Source of the DNA: Thiothrix nivea DSM 5205
Lineage (GTDB): Bacteria; Pseudomonadota; Gammaproteobacteria; Thiotrichales; Thiotrichaceae
DNA length: 64,000 bases
Direction of reading: 5' to 3'
NCBI RefSeq assembly: GCF_000260135.1
Contig: NZ_JH651384.1
Location: forward strand, 2,235,693 to 2,299,692
Notes under the pieces: generated by a model
Databases searched by the model: none
Told to the model about the DNA's origin: nothing
What the model saw: only the letters and a program-made list of their open reading frames with translations
Made by a program: the position numbers and the translations under genes
In this document: one piece after another, positions 33,217-41,039 of the stretch
Numbering within the stretch: the first letter of the stretch is position 1
Layout: each line of letters starts with the position of its first letter

Positions 33217-33822
33217 ATGAACCAAACCAGCAACACACGTGACCGATTGCTCAAAAGCGCCCGCGACCTGTTTTACGCGCGCAGTTACGGCCATGTCGGC
33301 GTCAAGGAAATCTGCGATACGGCAGGGGTGCAGAAAGGCAGCTTTTACCATTTCTTCCCCTCCAAGCAGGAACTGACGCTGGCCTTGTTGGAAGAATATT
33401 TCACCGAGCTGAAAGACAATATTTTTGCCCGTTCCTTCCTGCCGCAACTGCCCCCCATGCAGCGGCTCAGCCTGTGGGTAGAAAATATTTACGAATTCCA
33501 GAAAATGACGCGGGAACAAACCGGTAAAACACTCGGCTGCCCCTACGGCAACATTGCCTCGGAACTCAGCACGCTGGACGAACCCATCCGCAAGGGTATC
33601 GTGGACATGTTCGCCCGGGTGGAAACCGAACTCCGCGCCACGCTGGAAGAAGCCGTGCGTAACGGCGACATCCCGCCCTGCGACACTGCCACTACCGCCA
33701 GCGCCATGTTTGCCTACATCGAAGGTTTGATGTTGATGGCAAAGACCAATAATGACCCTCAAATCGTGCGCCAGCTGGGCAGCGCCATGCTGGGCATCCG
33801 TATCGGGGAAACACCGCCGTAA
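33217..33822 (+). CDS. TetR/AcrR family regulator of the tusA-dsrE2 operon
   Basis: A 201-residue repressor. The DNA-binding head includes TRDRLLKSARDLFYARSYGH and the recognition helix GVQKGSFYHFFPSKQELT; the C-terminal domain resembles TetR_C_6-type regulators that often respond to electrophiles or sulfur species. Perfect palindromes before its own start and before tusA make it the probable repressor of both. The inducer is unknown; a reactive sulfur compound would fit the targets. Confidence 0.9.
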   Translation: MNQTSNTRDRLLKSARDLFYARSYGHVGVKEICDTAGVQKGSFYHFFPSKQELTLALLEEYFTELKDNIFARSFLPQLPPMQRLSLWVENIYEFQKMTREQTGKTLGCPYGNIASELSTLDEPIRKGIVDMFARVETELRATLEEAVRNGDIPPCDTATTASAMFAYIEGLMLMAKTNNDPQIVRQLGSAMLGIRIGETPP

Positions 33823-33840
33823 AAAATTTTGGCTGCAAAC

Positions 33841-33856
33841 TTGACCGACCGGTCAT
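33841..33856. promoter_or_regulatory. TetR operator, tusA copy
   Basis: TTGACCGACCGGTCAT repeats the palindrome TGACCG-AC-CGGTCA of 33189-33202. It lies 34 bp before the tusA ATG, a position for blocking RNA polymerase. Confidence 0.75.
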
Positions 33857-33889
33857 ATAACCCAACCCTCACAAACAGGAGAGAAGACG

Positions 33890-34120
33890 ATGAGCACAGC
33901 AACCCAAACCCTCGACGCCCGCGGCCTCAACTGCCCGCTACCGATCCTGCGCACCAAGAAGGCACTGAATAGCCTGCAAACCGGCGACACATTGCAAATC
34001 CAGGCCAGCGACCCCGGTTCCGTCAAAGACATGCAGGCATTCTGCCAACAGACCGGCAACGAACTGGTGTCGTCCAACGACAGCAACGGCGAGTTTTCTT
34101 TCCTGATCCGCAAAGCGTAA
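33890..34120 (+). CDS. tusA: TusA-like sulfur carrier protein
   Basis: A 76-residue protein with the sulfur-carrying motif LNCPLPILRTKKAL; the first Cys (residue 15) forms the persulfide. TusA transfers sulfane sulfur in tRNA thiolation and, in sulfur oxidisers, between rhodanese, DsrE2 and the Dsr or Hdr systems. GGAGAGAAGACG precedes the ATG. dsrE2 follows after 11 bp, the arrangement seen in sulfur-oxidising bacteria. A TetR operator lies upstream. Confidence 0.92.
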   Translation: MSTATQTLDARGLNCPLPILRTKKALNSLQTGDTLQIQASDPGSVKDMQAFCQQTGNELVSSNDSNGEFSFLIRKA

Positions 34121-34131
34121 GGAGGCAATCC

Positions 34132-34743
34132 ATGACCGCAGCCGCACAAACCACACCCGCCAGCCTCGACAAGAGCGTATTCGAGCAATGGTTCGACGAA
34201 CGTTTCGAGCACAAAATGGCGGAACGCGAAGCCAACCATACCCCCTCCATGACCATCATCGCCACCAAGGGCACGCTGGACATGGCCTACCCACCCTTCA
34301 TCCTCGCCTCCACCGCTGCCGCTCTGGGTTGGGATGTCTCGGTGTTTTTCACTTTCTACGGCCTGGAATTGCTGAAAAAGGAACTGGATCTGAAAATCAG
34401 CCCACTCGGCAACCCCGCTATGCCGATGAAAATGCCGATAGGGCCGGAATGGCTACGCAAGGCCAATATCCCGGTTCCTAACCTGCTGATGGCGGGCATC
34501 CCCGGCTTTGAAAACGCCGCCACTGGCCTGATGAAACAGACCATGAGCCAAAAAGGCGTGGCCTCCATCGAGGAACTGCGCGAACTGTCGGTGGAAGCCG
34601 ATGTAAAATTGGTCGCTTGCCAAATGACAGTTGAGCTGTTCGGCTATGAAAAGGATGATTTCATCCCCGAAATCAGCGGCTGGATTGGCGCTGCCAGCTT
34701 CCTGCCACAAGCGCAAAAAGCGGATGTGAGCCTGTTTATCTGA
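34132..34743 (+). CDS. dsrE2: DsrE2-family sulfur transfer protein
   Basis: A 203-residue DsrE/F/DrsEF-like protein. The fold is seen in MTIIATKGTLDMAYPPFILA, SVFFTFYGLELLKKELDLKI and VKLVACQMTVELFGYEKDDF, where the Cys in ACQMT is the conserved sulfur-binding residue of DsrE2. A hydrophobic central segment (IPVPNLLMAGIPGFENAATG) fits the membrane-associated DsrE2A type. It forms an operon with tusA and probably passes sulfur to or from it. GGAGGC lies upstream. Confidence 0.88.
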   Translation: MTAAAQTTPASLDKSVFEQWFDERFEHKMAEREANHTPSMTIIATKGTLDMAYPPFILASTAAALGWDVSVFFTFYGLELLKKELDLKISPLGNPAMPMKMPIGPEWLRKANIPVPNLLMAGIPGFENAATGLMKQTMSQKGVASIEELRELSVEADVKLVACQMTVELFGYEKDDFIPEISGWIGAASFLPQAQKADVSLFI

Positions 34744-34759
34744 ATGTTTCCACCCTCTG

Positions 34760-34828
34760 TTTTTTGTAGGGGTGCACCCCTGTGTGCGCCCTGATTTGGG
34801 CAGACACAGAGGTCTGCCCCTACAAAAA
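34760..34828. repeat. Long imperfect hairpin with TGTAGGGG / CCCCTACA ends
   Basis: The ends TTTTTGTAGGGG and CCCCTACAAAAA pair perfectly, and the stem continues imperfectly through CACCCCTGTGTG against CACAGAGGTCTG around a short loop. Arms are about 30 nt. It lies between dsrE2 and topA and would stop transcripts or act as a mobile palindromic element; similar GTAGGGGC-type hairpins are widespread in other genomes (general knowledge). Confidence 0.65.
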
Positions 34829-34864
34829 GCACCGCCCTTTTTTACGCTTTTGCCACGACAAACC

Positions 34865-34893
34865 TTTACTTTCCCCCCAATTACCAGCATAAA
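34865..34893 (+). promoter_or_regulatory. Candidate sigma-70 promoter of topA
   Basis: TTTACT (34865-34870) and CATAAA (34888-34893) are separated by 17 bp and lie 55 bp before the topA ATG. The match is only moderate, but the position after the hairpin fits a start of transcription. Confidence 0.4.
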
Positions 34894-34947
34894 ATGCGCC
34901 CTTGTGACCAATCGAAATACAGGCGGTTCCCGCTTGAAGCATAAGAA

Positions 34948-37401
34948 ATGAGCGAAAATCTGGTAATTGTAGAGTCTCCGGCAAAGGGAAAAACCATCCA
35001 GAAGTACCTGGGTAACGGTTTTGAAGTGCTGGCATCTTATGGGCATGTACGCGACCTAATCCCGAAGGAAGGCGCTGTCGACCCCGACAACGGCTACGCG
35101 ATGCGTTATGAAATCATCGACCGCAACCAGCGTCATGTCGACGCCATTGCCCGCGCGCTGAAAAAAGCCGACAACCTTTATCTGGCAACTGACCCGGACA
35201 GGGAAGGCGAAGCCATTTCCTGGCACTTATACGAATTGCTGAAAGAACGTGGCGCGTTGGAAGGCAAGAATGTGCAGCGTGTAGTGTTCCACGAAATCAC
35301 CAAACGCGCCATCCAGGACGCCATCCAGCACCCACGCGACCTCGCCCACGAACTGGTGGATGCGCAGCAAGCCCGCCGCGCGCTTGATTACCTGGTCGGC
35401 TTCAACCTTTCCCCGCTACTGTGGCGCAAGATCAAGCCCAGCCTGTCCGCCGGGCGCGTGCAAAGCCCCGCCCTGCGCCTGATCGTGGAGCGCGAGGAGG
35501 AAATCGAACGCTTCGTTGCCCAGGAATACTGGACGATGACGGCGCAAAACGAAAAGGATGCGCAAGCCTTTTCCGCCCGTCTGCACACCCTGGACGGCAA
35601 CAAACTCGACCAGTTCGACATTAATAATGAAGCGCAAGCCACCGCCGTGCGCGGGCGTCTGCTGAAAGCCTCCAACGGCAAACTGCTGGTCAGCAAGGTG
35701 GAAAAGAAACAGCGCAAGCGTTACCCCGCGCCGCCGTTCACCACTTCCACCCTGCAACAGGAAGCGGTGCGCAAACTGCGCTTTTCCACCCAGCGCGCCA
35801 TGCGGGTCGCCCAACAACTGTACGAAGGTATCGACCTCGGCAGCGGTGGCCCGGTCGGCCTGATCACCTACATGCGTACCGACTCGGTCACGCTGGCCAA
35901 CGAAGCCATTGCCGAACTGCGCGACCTGATCGGCCAACGCTACGGCCAGGACAAAGTGCCGGAAACACCCAATTTCTACAAAACCAAATCCAAGAATGCA
36001 CAGGAAGCCCACGAAGCGGTACGCCCGACTTCCGCCCTGCGCACCCCGGAGCAAGTCAAGCAATACCTGAACGAAGAACAGTTCAAACTGTATGAGCTGA
36101 TCTGGAAACGCACCGTCGCCTGCCAGATGATTTTCGCCACAATGGATACGGTGTCGGCAGATCTGAGCGCCGAAGCTGGCAGTTTCTTCCGCGCCTCCGG
36201 CTCCACCATCCGCGACCCCGGTTTCCTGCTGGTGTACGAAGAAGGGCTGGATGACCGCGCCAGCGAAAAGGAAAGCCCGCTGCCGCCACTGACCGAAGGC
36301 GAAACCGTCACCCTGCACGACATCAACGCCGAACAGCATTTCACCGAGCCGCCGCCACGCTACTCGGAGGCATCGCTGGTCAAGGCGCTGGAAGAATTCG
36401 GCATTGGCCGCCCCTCCACCTACGCCAGCATCATTTCCACCCTGTTGTCGCGCGAATACGTGGAACTGGACAGCCGCCGCTTCACTCCCACCGACATCGG
36501 GCGCATCGTCAACCGCTTCCTGACCGAGCACTTCACCCAGTACGTCGATTACGATTTCACCGCCAATCTGGAAGACCAGCTGGACGCGATTTCACGCGGC
36601 GAAAAGGCATGGGTACCAGTGATGGACGATTTCTGGCAACCGTTCCACAAGCTGGTCGACGAAAAGATGGAAAGCGTCAACCGCAGCGACGTGCTCCAGT
36701 CACGCGAACTGGGTATCGACCCGAAAAGCGGCAGGCCAGTTTCCGTGCGTCTGGGCCGCTACGGGCCAATGGTGCAAATTGGCACGCGCGATGATGAGGA
36801 AAAGCCCGAATTCGCCAGCCTGCGCCCCGGCATGAAACTCGACACCGTGACGCTGGAAGAAGCGCTGGAACTGTTCAAGCTGCCGCGCCATCTGGGCGAA
36901 ACCGAAGACGGCAAGGCCATCAGCACCAACGTCGGGCGTTTTGGCCCCTACGTCAAATTCGGCGATCAGTTTGCCTCGCTGAAAAAGGAAGACGACCCGC
37001 ACACCATCACCCTGGAACGGGCGCTGGAACTGATTGCTGAGAAAAAGCAGAAAGACCTGGAAAAGATCATCCGCGAATTCGACAACGGCATCCAGATCCT
37101 CAAAGGCCGCTGGGGGCCATACCTGCAACAGGTGGTCAAGCGCAGCAAGGTGCAGGCGCGCCTGCCCAAGGATTGCGACACAGACAAGATCACGCTGGAA
37201 GAATGCCTGACGCTGCTGACTGCCGCCGCTGAAGCCAAAAGCAGCAAAAAGGCGGCGAAAAAGGCCGATGCCGCCAAAGCTGACGGGGAGCCAGCCGACA
37301 AGCCTGCCAAGGAAGCCAAGCCCAAAGCTACGCCGAAAAAGGCTGCAGCCAAGAAACCGGCGGCCAAGAAAACAACCGGCAGCAAGAAATCGACGAGTTA
37401 G
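34948..37401 (+). CDS. topA: DNA topoisomerase I
   Basis: An 817-residue type IA topoisomerase that relaxes negative supercoils. The Toprim domain is at the N-terminus (LVIVESPAKGKTIQKYLGNG; ATDPDREGEAISWHL). The active Tyr is in GLITYMRTDSVTL near residue 309. The C-terminal half has Toprim-C repeats (GRYGPMVQIG, GRFGPYVKFG, GRWGPYLQQV) instead of the four-cysteine zinc fingers of E. coli, and ends in a Lys/Ala/Pro-rich, histone-like tail of about 60 residues. It is followed by tsaC after 8 bp. Confidence 0.95.
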   Translation: MSENLVIVESPAKGKTIQKYLGNGFEVLASYGHVRDLIPKEGAVDPDNGYAMRYEIIDRNQRHVDAIARALKKADNLYLATDPDREGEAISWHLYELLKERGALEGKNVQRVVFHEITKRAIQDAIQHPRDLAHELVDAQQARRALDYLVGFNLSPLLWRKIKPSLSAGRVQSPALRLIVEREEEIERFVAQEYWTMTAQNEKDAQAFSARLHTLDGNKLDQFDINNEAQATAVRGRLLKASNGKLLVSKVEKKQRKRYPAPPFTTSTLQQEAVRKLRFSTQRAMRVAQQLYEGIDLGSGGPVGLITYMRTDSVTLANEAIAELRDLIGQRYGQDKVPETPNFYKTKSKNAQEAHEAVRPTSALRTPEQVKQYLNEEQFKLYELIWKRTVACQMIFATMDTVSADLSAEAGSFFRASGSTIRDPGFLLVYEEGLDDRASEKESPLPPLTEGETVTLHDINAEQHFTEPPPRYSEASLVKALEEFGIGRPSTYASIISTLLSREYVELDSRRFTPTDIGRIVNRFLTEHFTQYVDYDFTANLEDQLDAISRGEKAWVPVMDDFWQPFHKLVDEKMESVNRSDVLQSRELGIDPKSGRPVSVRLGRYGPMVQIGTRDDEEKPEFASLRPGMKLDTVTLEEALELFKLPRHLGETEDGKAISTNVGRFGPYVKFGDQFASLKKEDDPHTITLERALELIAEKKQKDLEKIIREFDNGIQILKGRWGPYLQQVVKRSKVQARLPKDCDTDKITLEECLTLLTAAAEAKSSKKAAKKADAAKADGEPADKPAKEAKPKATPKKAAAKKPAAKKTTGSKKSTS

Positions 37402-37409
37402 AGGTTACG

Positions 37410-37973
37410 TTGGCTAAGGTAGCAGAAGGCATCCCCTCCGCCATCCACGCCGTCCAATCTGGCGGCGTCATCGCCTACCCCACCGAAGCCGTCTACGGCC
37501 TCGGCTGCAACCCTGCCGACCTTACTGCGGTGCAACGCATCCTCGCCCTCAAACAACGCCCCGCCGACAAGGGGCTGATCCTGATCGCCGCCGACCTTGC
37601 CCAACTGGAGCCGTACCTGCTGCCGTTGGGCAACGCTTTGCTGGAACGCATCCTGCCCACCTGGCCCGGCCCTGTCACCTGGCTGCTGCCGGTGCGCCCG
37701 GAGGTTTCCCCGCTGATCCGCGGCAACCACGACACGCTAGCCGTGCGCGTCACCGCCCACCCAGTCTGCCGGAAACTGTGCCAGCAACTCGGCCACCCAC
37801 TCATATCTACCAGCGCCAACCTCAGCGACCAGCCACCTGCCCGCAGTGCGCAGGAAGTCCGCCAGCAATTCGGCATGCAACTGGATGACATCCTCGATGC
37901 CCCGCTCGGCGAACAGGCGCAACCGACCGAAATACGCCACGGCCTGACTGGGGAAATTGTCCGGCCAGCGTGA
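37410..37973 (+). CDS. tsaC: Threonylcarbamoyl-AMP synthase
   Basis: A 187-residue YrdC/Sua5-type enzyme that makes threonylcarbamoyl-AMP from threonine, bicarbonate and ATP for tRNA t6A37. Family segments are GGVIAYPTEAVYGLGCNP, ALKQRPADKGLILIA, TWPGPVTWLLPV and HPLISTSANLSDQPP. The start is a TTG at 37410 after AGAGG; no ATG gives a full N-terminus. The gene encoding its pathway partner TsaE lies 2.7 kb downstream on the other strand. Confidence 0.95.
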   Translation: MAKVAEGIPSAIHAVQSGGVIAYPTEAVYGLGCNPADLTAVQRILALKQRPADKGLILIAADLAQLEPYLLPLGNALLERILPTWPGPVTWLLPVRPEVSPLIRGNHDTLAVRVTAHPVCRKLCQQLGHPLISTSANLSDQPPARSAQEVRQQFGMQLDDILDAPLGEQAQPTEIRHGLTGEIVRPA

Positions 37974-37993
37974 AGCGCCTACTATCCGCCTTC

Positions 37994-39127
37994 ATGCAGA
38001 TACAAATCCTCAACAATCTCGACGCCATTCCCGCTACCCAGTGGAACGCACTGGTACAGGACGACAATCCATTCCTGCGCCACGAATTTTTGGCAGCGCT
38101 GGAACATCATGGTTGTGTCGGTGAGGCATTCGGTTGGCTGCCGCACCACATCGCCGTTTACGAGCAAGGCTCATTGGTTGCCGCCATGCCACTGTACGAA
38201 AAGTACAATAATTACGGCGAATTCGTGTTCGACCATGCCTGGGCGGAAGCCTACAAACAACATGGGATGCGTTATTACCCCAAGCTGCTGTCAGCCATCC
38301 CCTATTCGCCGGTCAGCGGGCAGCGTGTACTGACACAAGCCGGGCGTGAGGAAGAGCTGTTTCCCCTACTGCTTTCTGCCGCCATGCAACTGGCCGAAGC
38401 CATGCAAGCCAGCAGTTTCCATTGCCTGTTTCCGCCTGCTTCACAGCTGGACTGGCTGGCGCAGCAAGGGTTGACCATCCGCCACGACTGCCAGTTTCAT
38501 TGGCACAATCAGGGCTACCAGACATTTGACGACTTTCTGGCAGCACTGCAACCCAAAAAGCGCAAGAATATCCGTCAGGAACGCCGCAAGGTGGTGGATG
38601 CAGGCATTACCCTGCGGCAATTGGATGGCAACACCGCCACCGACGCCGACTGGGAACGTTTCGCCTTTTTCTACCAGCTCACATTCGAGAACAAATGGGG
38701 CATCCCCACCATGAACTACGGTTTTTTCCGTGAAATGGCGCGGGCGCTAGGGGAGCAGGTGCTGCTGGTGATGGCGGATAACCGCGAGGGCGAATGCATC
38801 GCCGGTTCGCTGATGTTCCGTAGCCGCACCCGTCTGTACGGGCGGCATTGGGGATGCACGGAATATTTCGACAGCCTGCATTTCGAGGCGTGTTATTACC
38901 AGGGCATCGAGTACTGCATCCGCCACAGTTTGCAGGTGTTTGAGCCGGGCGCGCAGGGGGAACACAAGATACCGCGTGGCTTCCTCCCTACCCTGACCCG
39001 TTCGGCGCACTGGTTACGCGAGGACAAATTCCGGCAAGCCATTGAGCGCCATGCGGCGTATGAAAAGAATTCGGTGGCAGATTACATGCGTTCGGTGAAT
39101 AAACATTCGCCTTACCGCCCGGAATAA
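37994..39127 (+). CDS. FemAB/GNAT-type acyltransferase (DUF482, COG3146)
   Basis: A 377-residue protein of the FemAB-like GNAT group once named peptidogalycan biosynthesis proteins. Motifs: LVAAMPLYEKYNNYGEFVFD, YYPKLLSAIPYSPVSGQRVL, FDDFLAALQPKKRKNIRQER, and FEPGAQGEHKIPRGF near the end, all hallmarks of DUF482. The ATG at 37994 gives the usual N-terminus (MQIQILNNLDAIP); a GTG at 37970 would overlap tsaC by 4 bp and is possible. The substrate is not known. Confidence 0.85.
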   Translation: MQIQILNNLDAIPATQWNALVQDDNPFLRHEFLAALEHHGCVGEAFGWLPHHIAVYEQGSLVAAMPLYEKYNNYGEFVFDHAWAEAYKQHGMRYYPKLLSAIPYSPVSGQRVLTQAGREEELFPLLLSAAMQLAEAMQASSFHCLFPPASQLDWLAQQGLTIRHDCQFHWHNQGYQTFDDFLAALQPKKRKNIRQERRKVVDAGITLRQLDGNTATDADWERFAFFYQLTFENKWGIPTMNYGFFREMARALGEQVLLVMADNREGECIAGSLMFRSRTRLYGRHWGCTEYFDSLHFEACYYQGIEYCIRHSLQVFEPGAQGEHKIPRGFLPTLTRSAHWLREDKFRQAIERHAAYEKNSVADYMRSVNKHSPYRPE

Positions 39128-39131
39128 AGAA

Positions 39132-39150
39132 GCCGGGGACTTACCCCGGC
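39132..39150. terminator. Short GC-rich hairpin between convergent genes
   Basis: GCCGGGG-actta-CCCCGGC forms a 7-bp perfect stem right after the acyltransferase stop and before the end of the convergent amidase gene. No T-run follows, so termination efficiency is uncertain. Confidence 0.45.
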
Positions 39151-39196
39151 AACAGAGAGATCCAACACTCTGGCAAAAATCGGTAAACCTGTGTAA

Positions 39197-40456
39197 TCAG
39201 GTATTCATGCGGCCTTCGTCGGCGTAGGCAAGCTGGTAGCGCTTGACGCCCTGGAACATGGCGGAAGCCAGTTTTTGCTGGTAATCAGCGGTGCGCAGGC
39301 GCTTTTCTTCGGTCGGGTTGCTGATGAAAGCCGTTTCCACCAGCATGGAAGGAATGTCCGGCGAACGCAACACCACGAAACGGGCGCTTTCCACCCGGCG
39401 GCGCAACGGATTGTTGACCTTGGTCAGCTCACCCAACACGCCTTTGGCCAGGTTCAGGCTACGATCCATCATCGCGTTCTGGCTCAGATCCAGCAGGATG
39501 GAAGCGACTTTGCTGCTGGTATTGCTCAGGCTGCGGTTGCCAAATCTTACTTCGTAAGAGTTTTCGCTTTCCGCCAGCAGACGCGCTGCTTCGCTGGATG
39601 CGCCATTTTCCGACAGGATATAGACGGAGGAGCCGCTCACCCGCGAACTGGGGTTGGCGTCAGCATGGACGGAAATGAACAGGTCGGCTTTGTGTTTATG
39701 AGCCAGATCCATACGGTCGCGCAGTGGGATGAACTTGTCGCTGTCGCGGGTCAGGATGGCTTGCATGCCCTTTTCCTTGTCGATGCGACTTTTCAGCTTG
39801 CGCGCGACCTGCAACACCACGTCTTTTTCGCGGGTTCCACTAGGGCCGATTGCACCAGGGTCTTTGCCGCCATGGCCTGGGTCAATAACGACAATAAATT
39901 TGCCACGGGATGGTTCGGAAGTCACCGGTTTCTCGGAGCCGCTGGATGACTTGGTTGGGCTTTGCTTGCCCGCAGGCTTTTTCCTTGGTTCCGGCTTGTT
40001 AGCACTGCCGGTGCTGCCTTTGCCGGTAGGCTTCATGGTGACACTGAGGGTGTTACCACTGCCTGACGCCTTCATGGAACCCTTGGCAGAAACCTGTTCT
40101 TGCATATCCAGCACCACCCGCAGGCGGCCATCTTCACGCGCGGCATAGCGGATGCCCTTGAGTGGAGCGCGGTCATGCGCGCCCTGTTTGAGCTTACCTG
40201 CCATGCTGGTGTTGATCAGGTCAATGACCACACGGTCAGGTGCATCCAGGGTAAATACCTTGAAATCCACCGGCTCATCCAGTTGCAGGGAAAAGGTCAG
40301 GTTGTCTGTCCCACCGCTCAGGTTTGCGCCGGTCAGGCGACCCGCTCGGGCGTTGGCAGCAAACGCGCCTTGCGCAGTCACTCCACTGGCAATCGCCCCC
40401 GCCAACGCGCCCAGTTTCATGATGAAAGCTCTTCGCGTCAGATTTTTTGTGTTCAT
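39197..40456 (-). CDS. N-acetylmuramoyl-L-alanine amidase, AmiC-like, Tat-exported
   Basis: A 419-residue periplasmic peptidoglycan amidase. It begins with a twin-arginine signal (NLTRRAFIMKLGALAGAIAS), then an AMIN domain (residues about 45-135) that directs septal localisation, a Ser/Lys/Pro-rich linker, and an Amidase_3 zinc domain with VIDPGHGGKDPGAIG, a middle Glu in GTREKDVVLQVA, HADLFISVHADA and the final VETAFISN. It cuts septal peptidoglycan during daughter-cell separation. It lies downstream of tsaE and nnrDE, the common gammaproteobacterial order (nnrD-tsaE-ami). Confidence 0.93.
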   Translation of the reverse strand: MNTKNLTRRAFIMKLGALAGAIASGVTAQGAFAANARAGRLTGANLSGGTDNLTFSLQLDEPVDFKVFTLDAPDRVVIDLINTSMAGKLKQGAHDRAPLKGIRYAAREDGRLRVVLDMQEQVSAKGSMKASGSGNTLSVTMKPTGKGSTGSANKPEPRKKPAGKQSPTKSSSGSEKPVTSEPSRGKFIVVIDPGHGGKDPGAIGPSGTREKDVVLQVARKLKSRIDKEKGMQAILTRDSDKFIPLRDRMDLAHKHKADLFISVHADANPSSRVSGSSVYILSENGASSEAARLLAESENSYEVRFGNRSLSNTSSKVASILLDLSQNAMMDRSLNLAKGVLGELTKVNNPLRRRVESARFVVLRSPDIPSMLVETAFISNPTEEKRLRTADYQQKLASAMFQGVKRYQLAYADEGRMNT

Positions 40457-40625
40457 GGCCAAACTCTCAGGCAATACTCACCGTCAGCAAGGAACCCGCC
40501 TTTACTGGACAGTTTTTGAAAACGGATAAATTAACGCTCTTTCCTAATAGTATTAGACAAGCACTGGATTCTTTTCAAGTAGTTTTTTATTAAAACATTA
40601 CAAGTTTATGATTTTAATCATAAAT

Positions 40626-41039
40626 TCATTCAAGCAAAATATCGCGGGCTGCACCGCAGTGCCTGATGTGGATGCGCAAATCCGCCTTAGGCAGATACCC
40701 TGCGGCCTTCTCGGGCCACTCCACCAGGCACAAGGCATCAGGACGCAGATAGTCGCGGATACCCATGTATTCCAGCTCTTCCGGCTCCCCCAGACGATAG
40801 AGGTCGAAATGGTAAATGTCGCGCCCAGCCAGATAATAGGGTTCGACCAGGGTATAAGTGGGGCTTTTGACGTTGCCGGTATGCCCCAATTCACGTAACA
40901 GGCCGCGCACCAAGGTAGTTTTGCCTGCCCCCAAGTCGCCGTGCAGCGTAATCAGCCCACCGGAGGGAAACTGCCGCGCCAGACTGGCACCGAAGGCCAG
41001 CATGGCGGTTTCATCGTCTACCCGTTGCCAGTTGCTCAT
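40626..41039 (-). CDS. tsaE: tRNA threonylcarbamoyladenosine biosynthesis ATPase
   Basis: A 137-residue P-loop protein required for t6A37 formation. Walker A is GDLGAGKTTLVRGLLRELGH; the second motif SPTYTLVEPY and the DLYRLGEPEELEYMGIRDYL segment are diagnostic. Its start overlaps the nnrDE stop by 4 bp (ATGA), so translation is coupled. An amidase gene follows. Confidence 0.95.
   Translation of the reverse strand: MSNWQRVDDETAMLAFGASLARQFPSGGLITLHGDLGAGKTTLVRGLLRELGHTGNVKSPTYTLVEPYYLAGRDIYHFDLYRLGEPEELEYMGIRDYLRPDALCLVEWPEKAAGYLPKADLRIHIRHCGAARDILLE

Noticed and set aside
35416-36531. 371-codon open frame opposite topA
   Set aside because: Antisense shadow of a well-identified gene.
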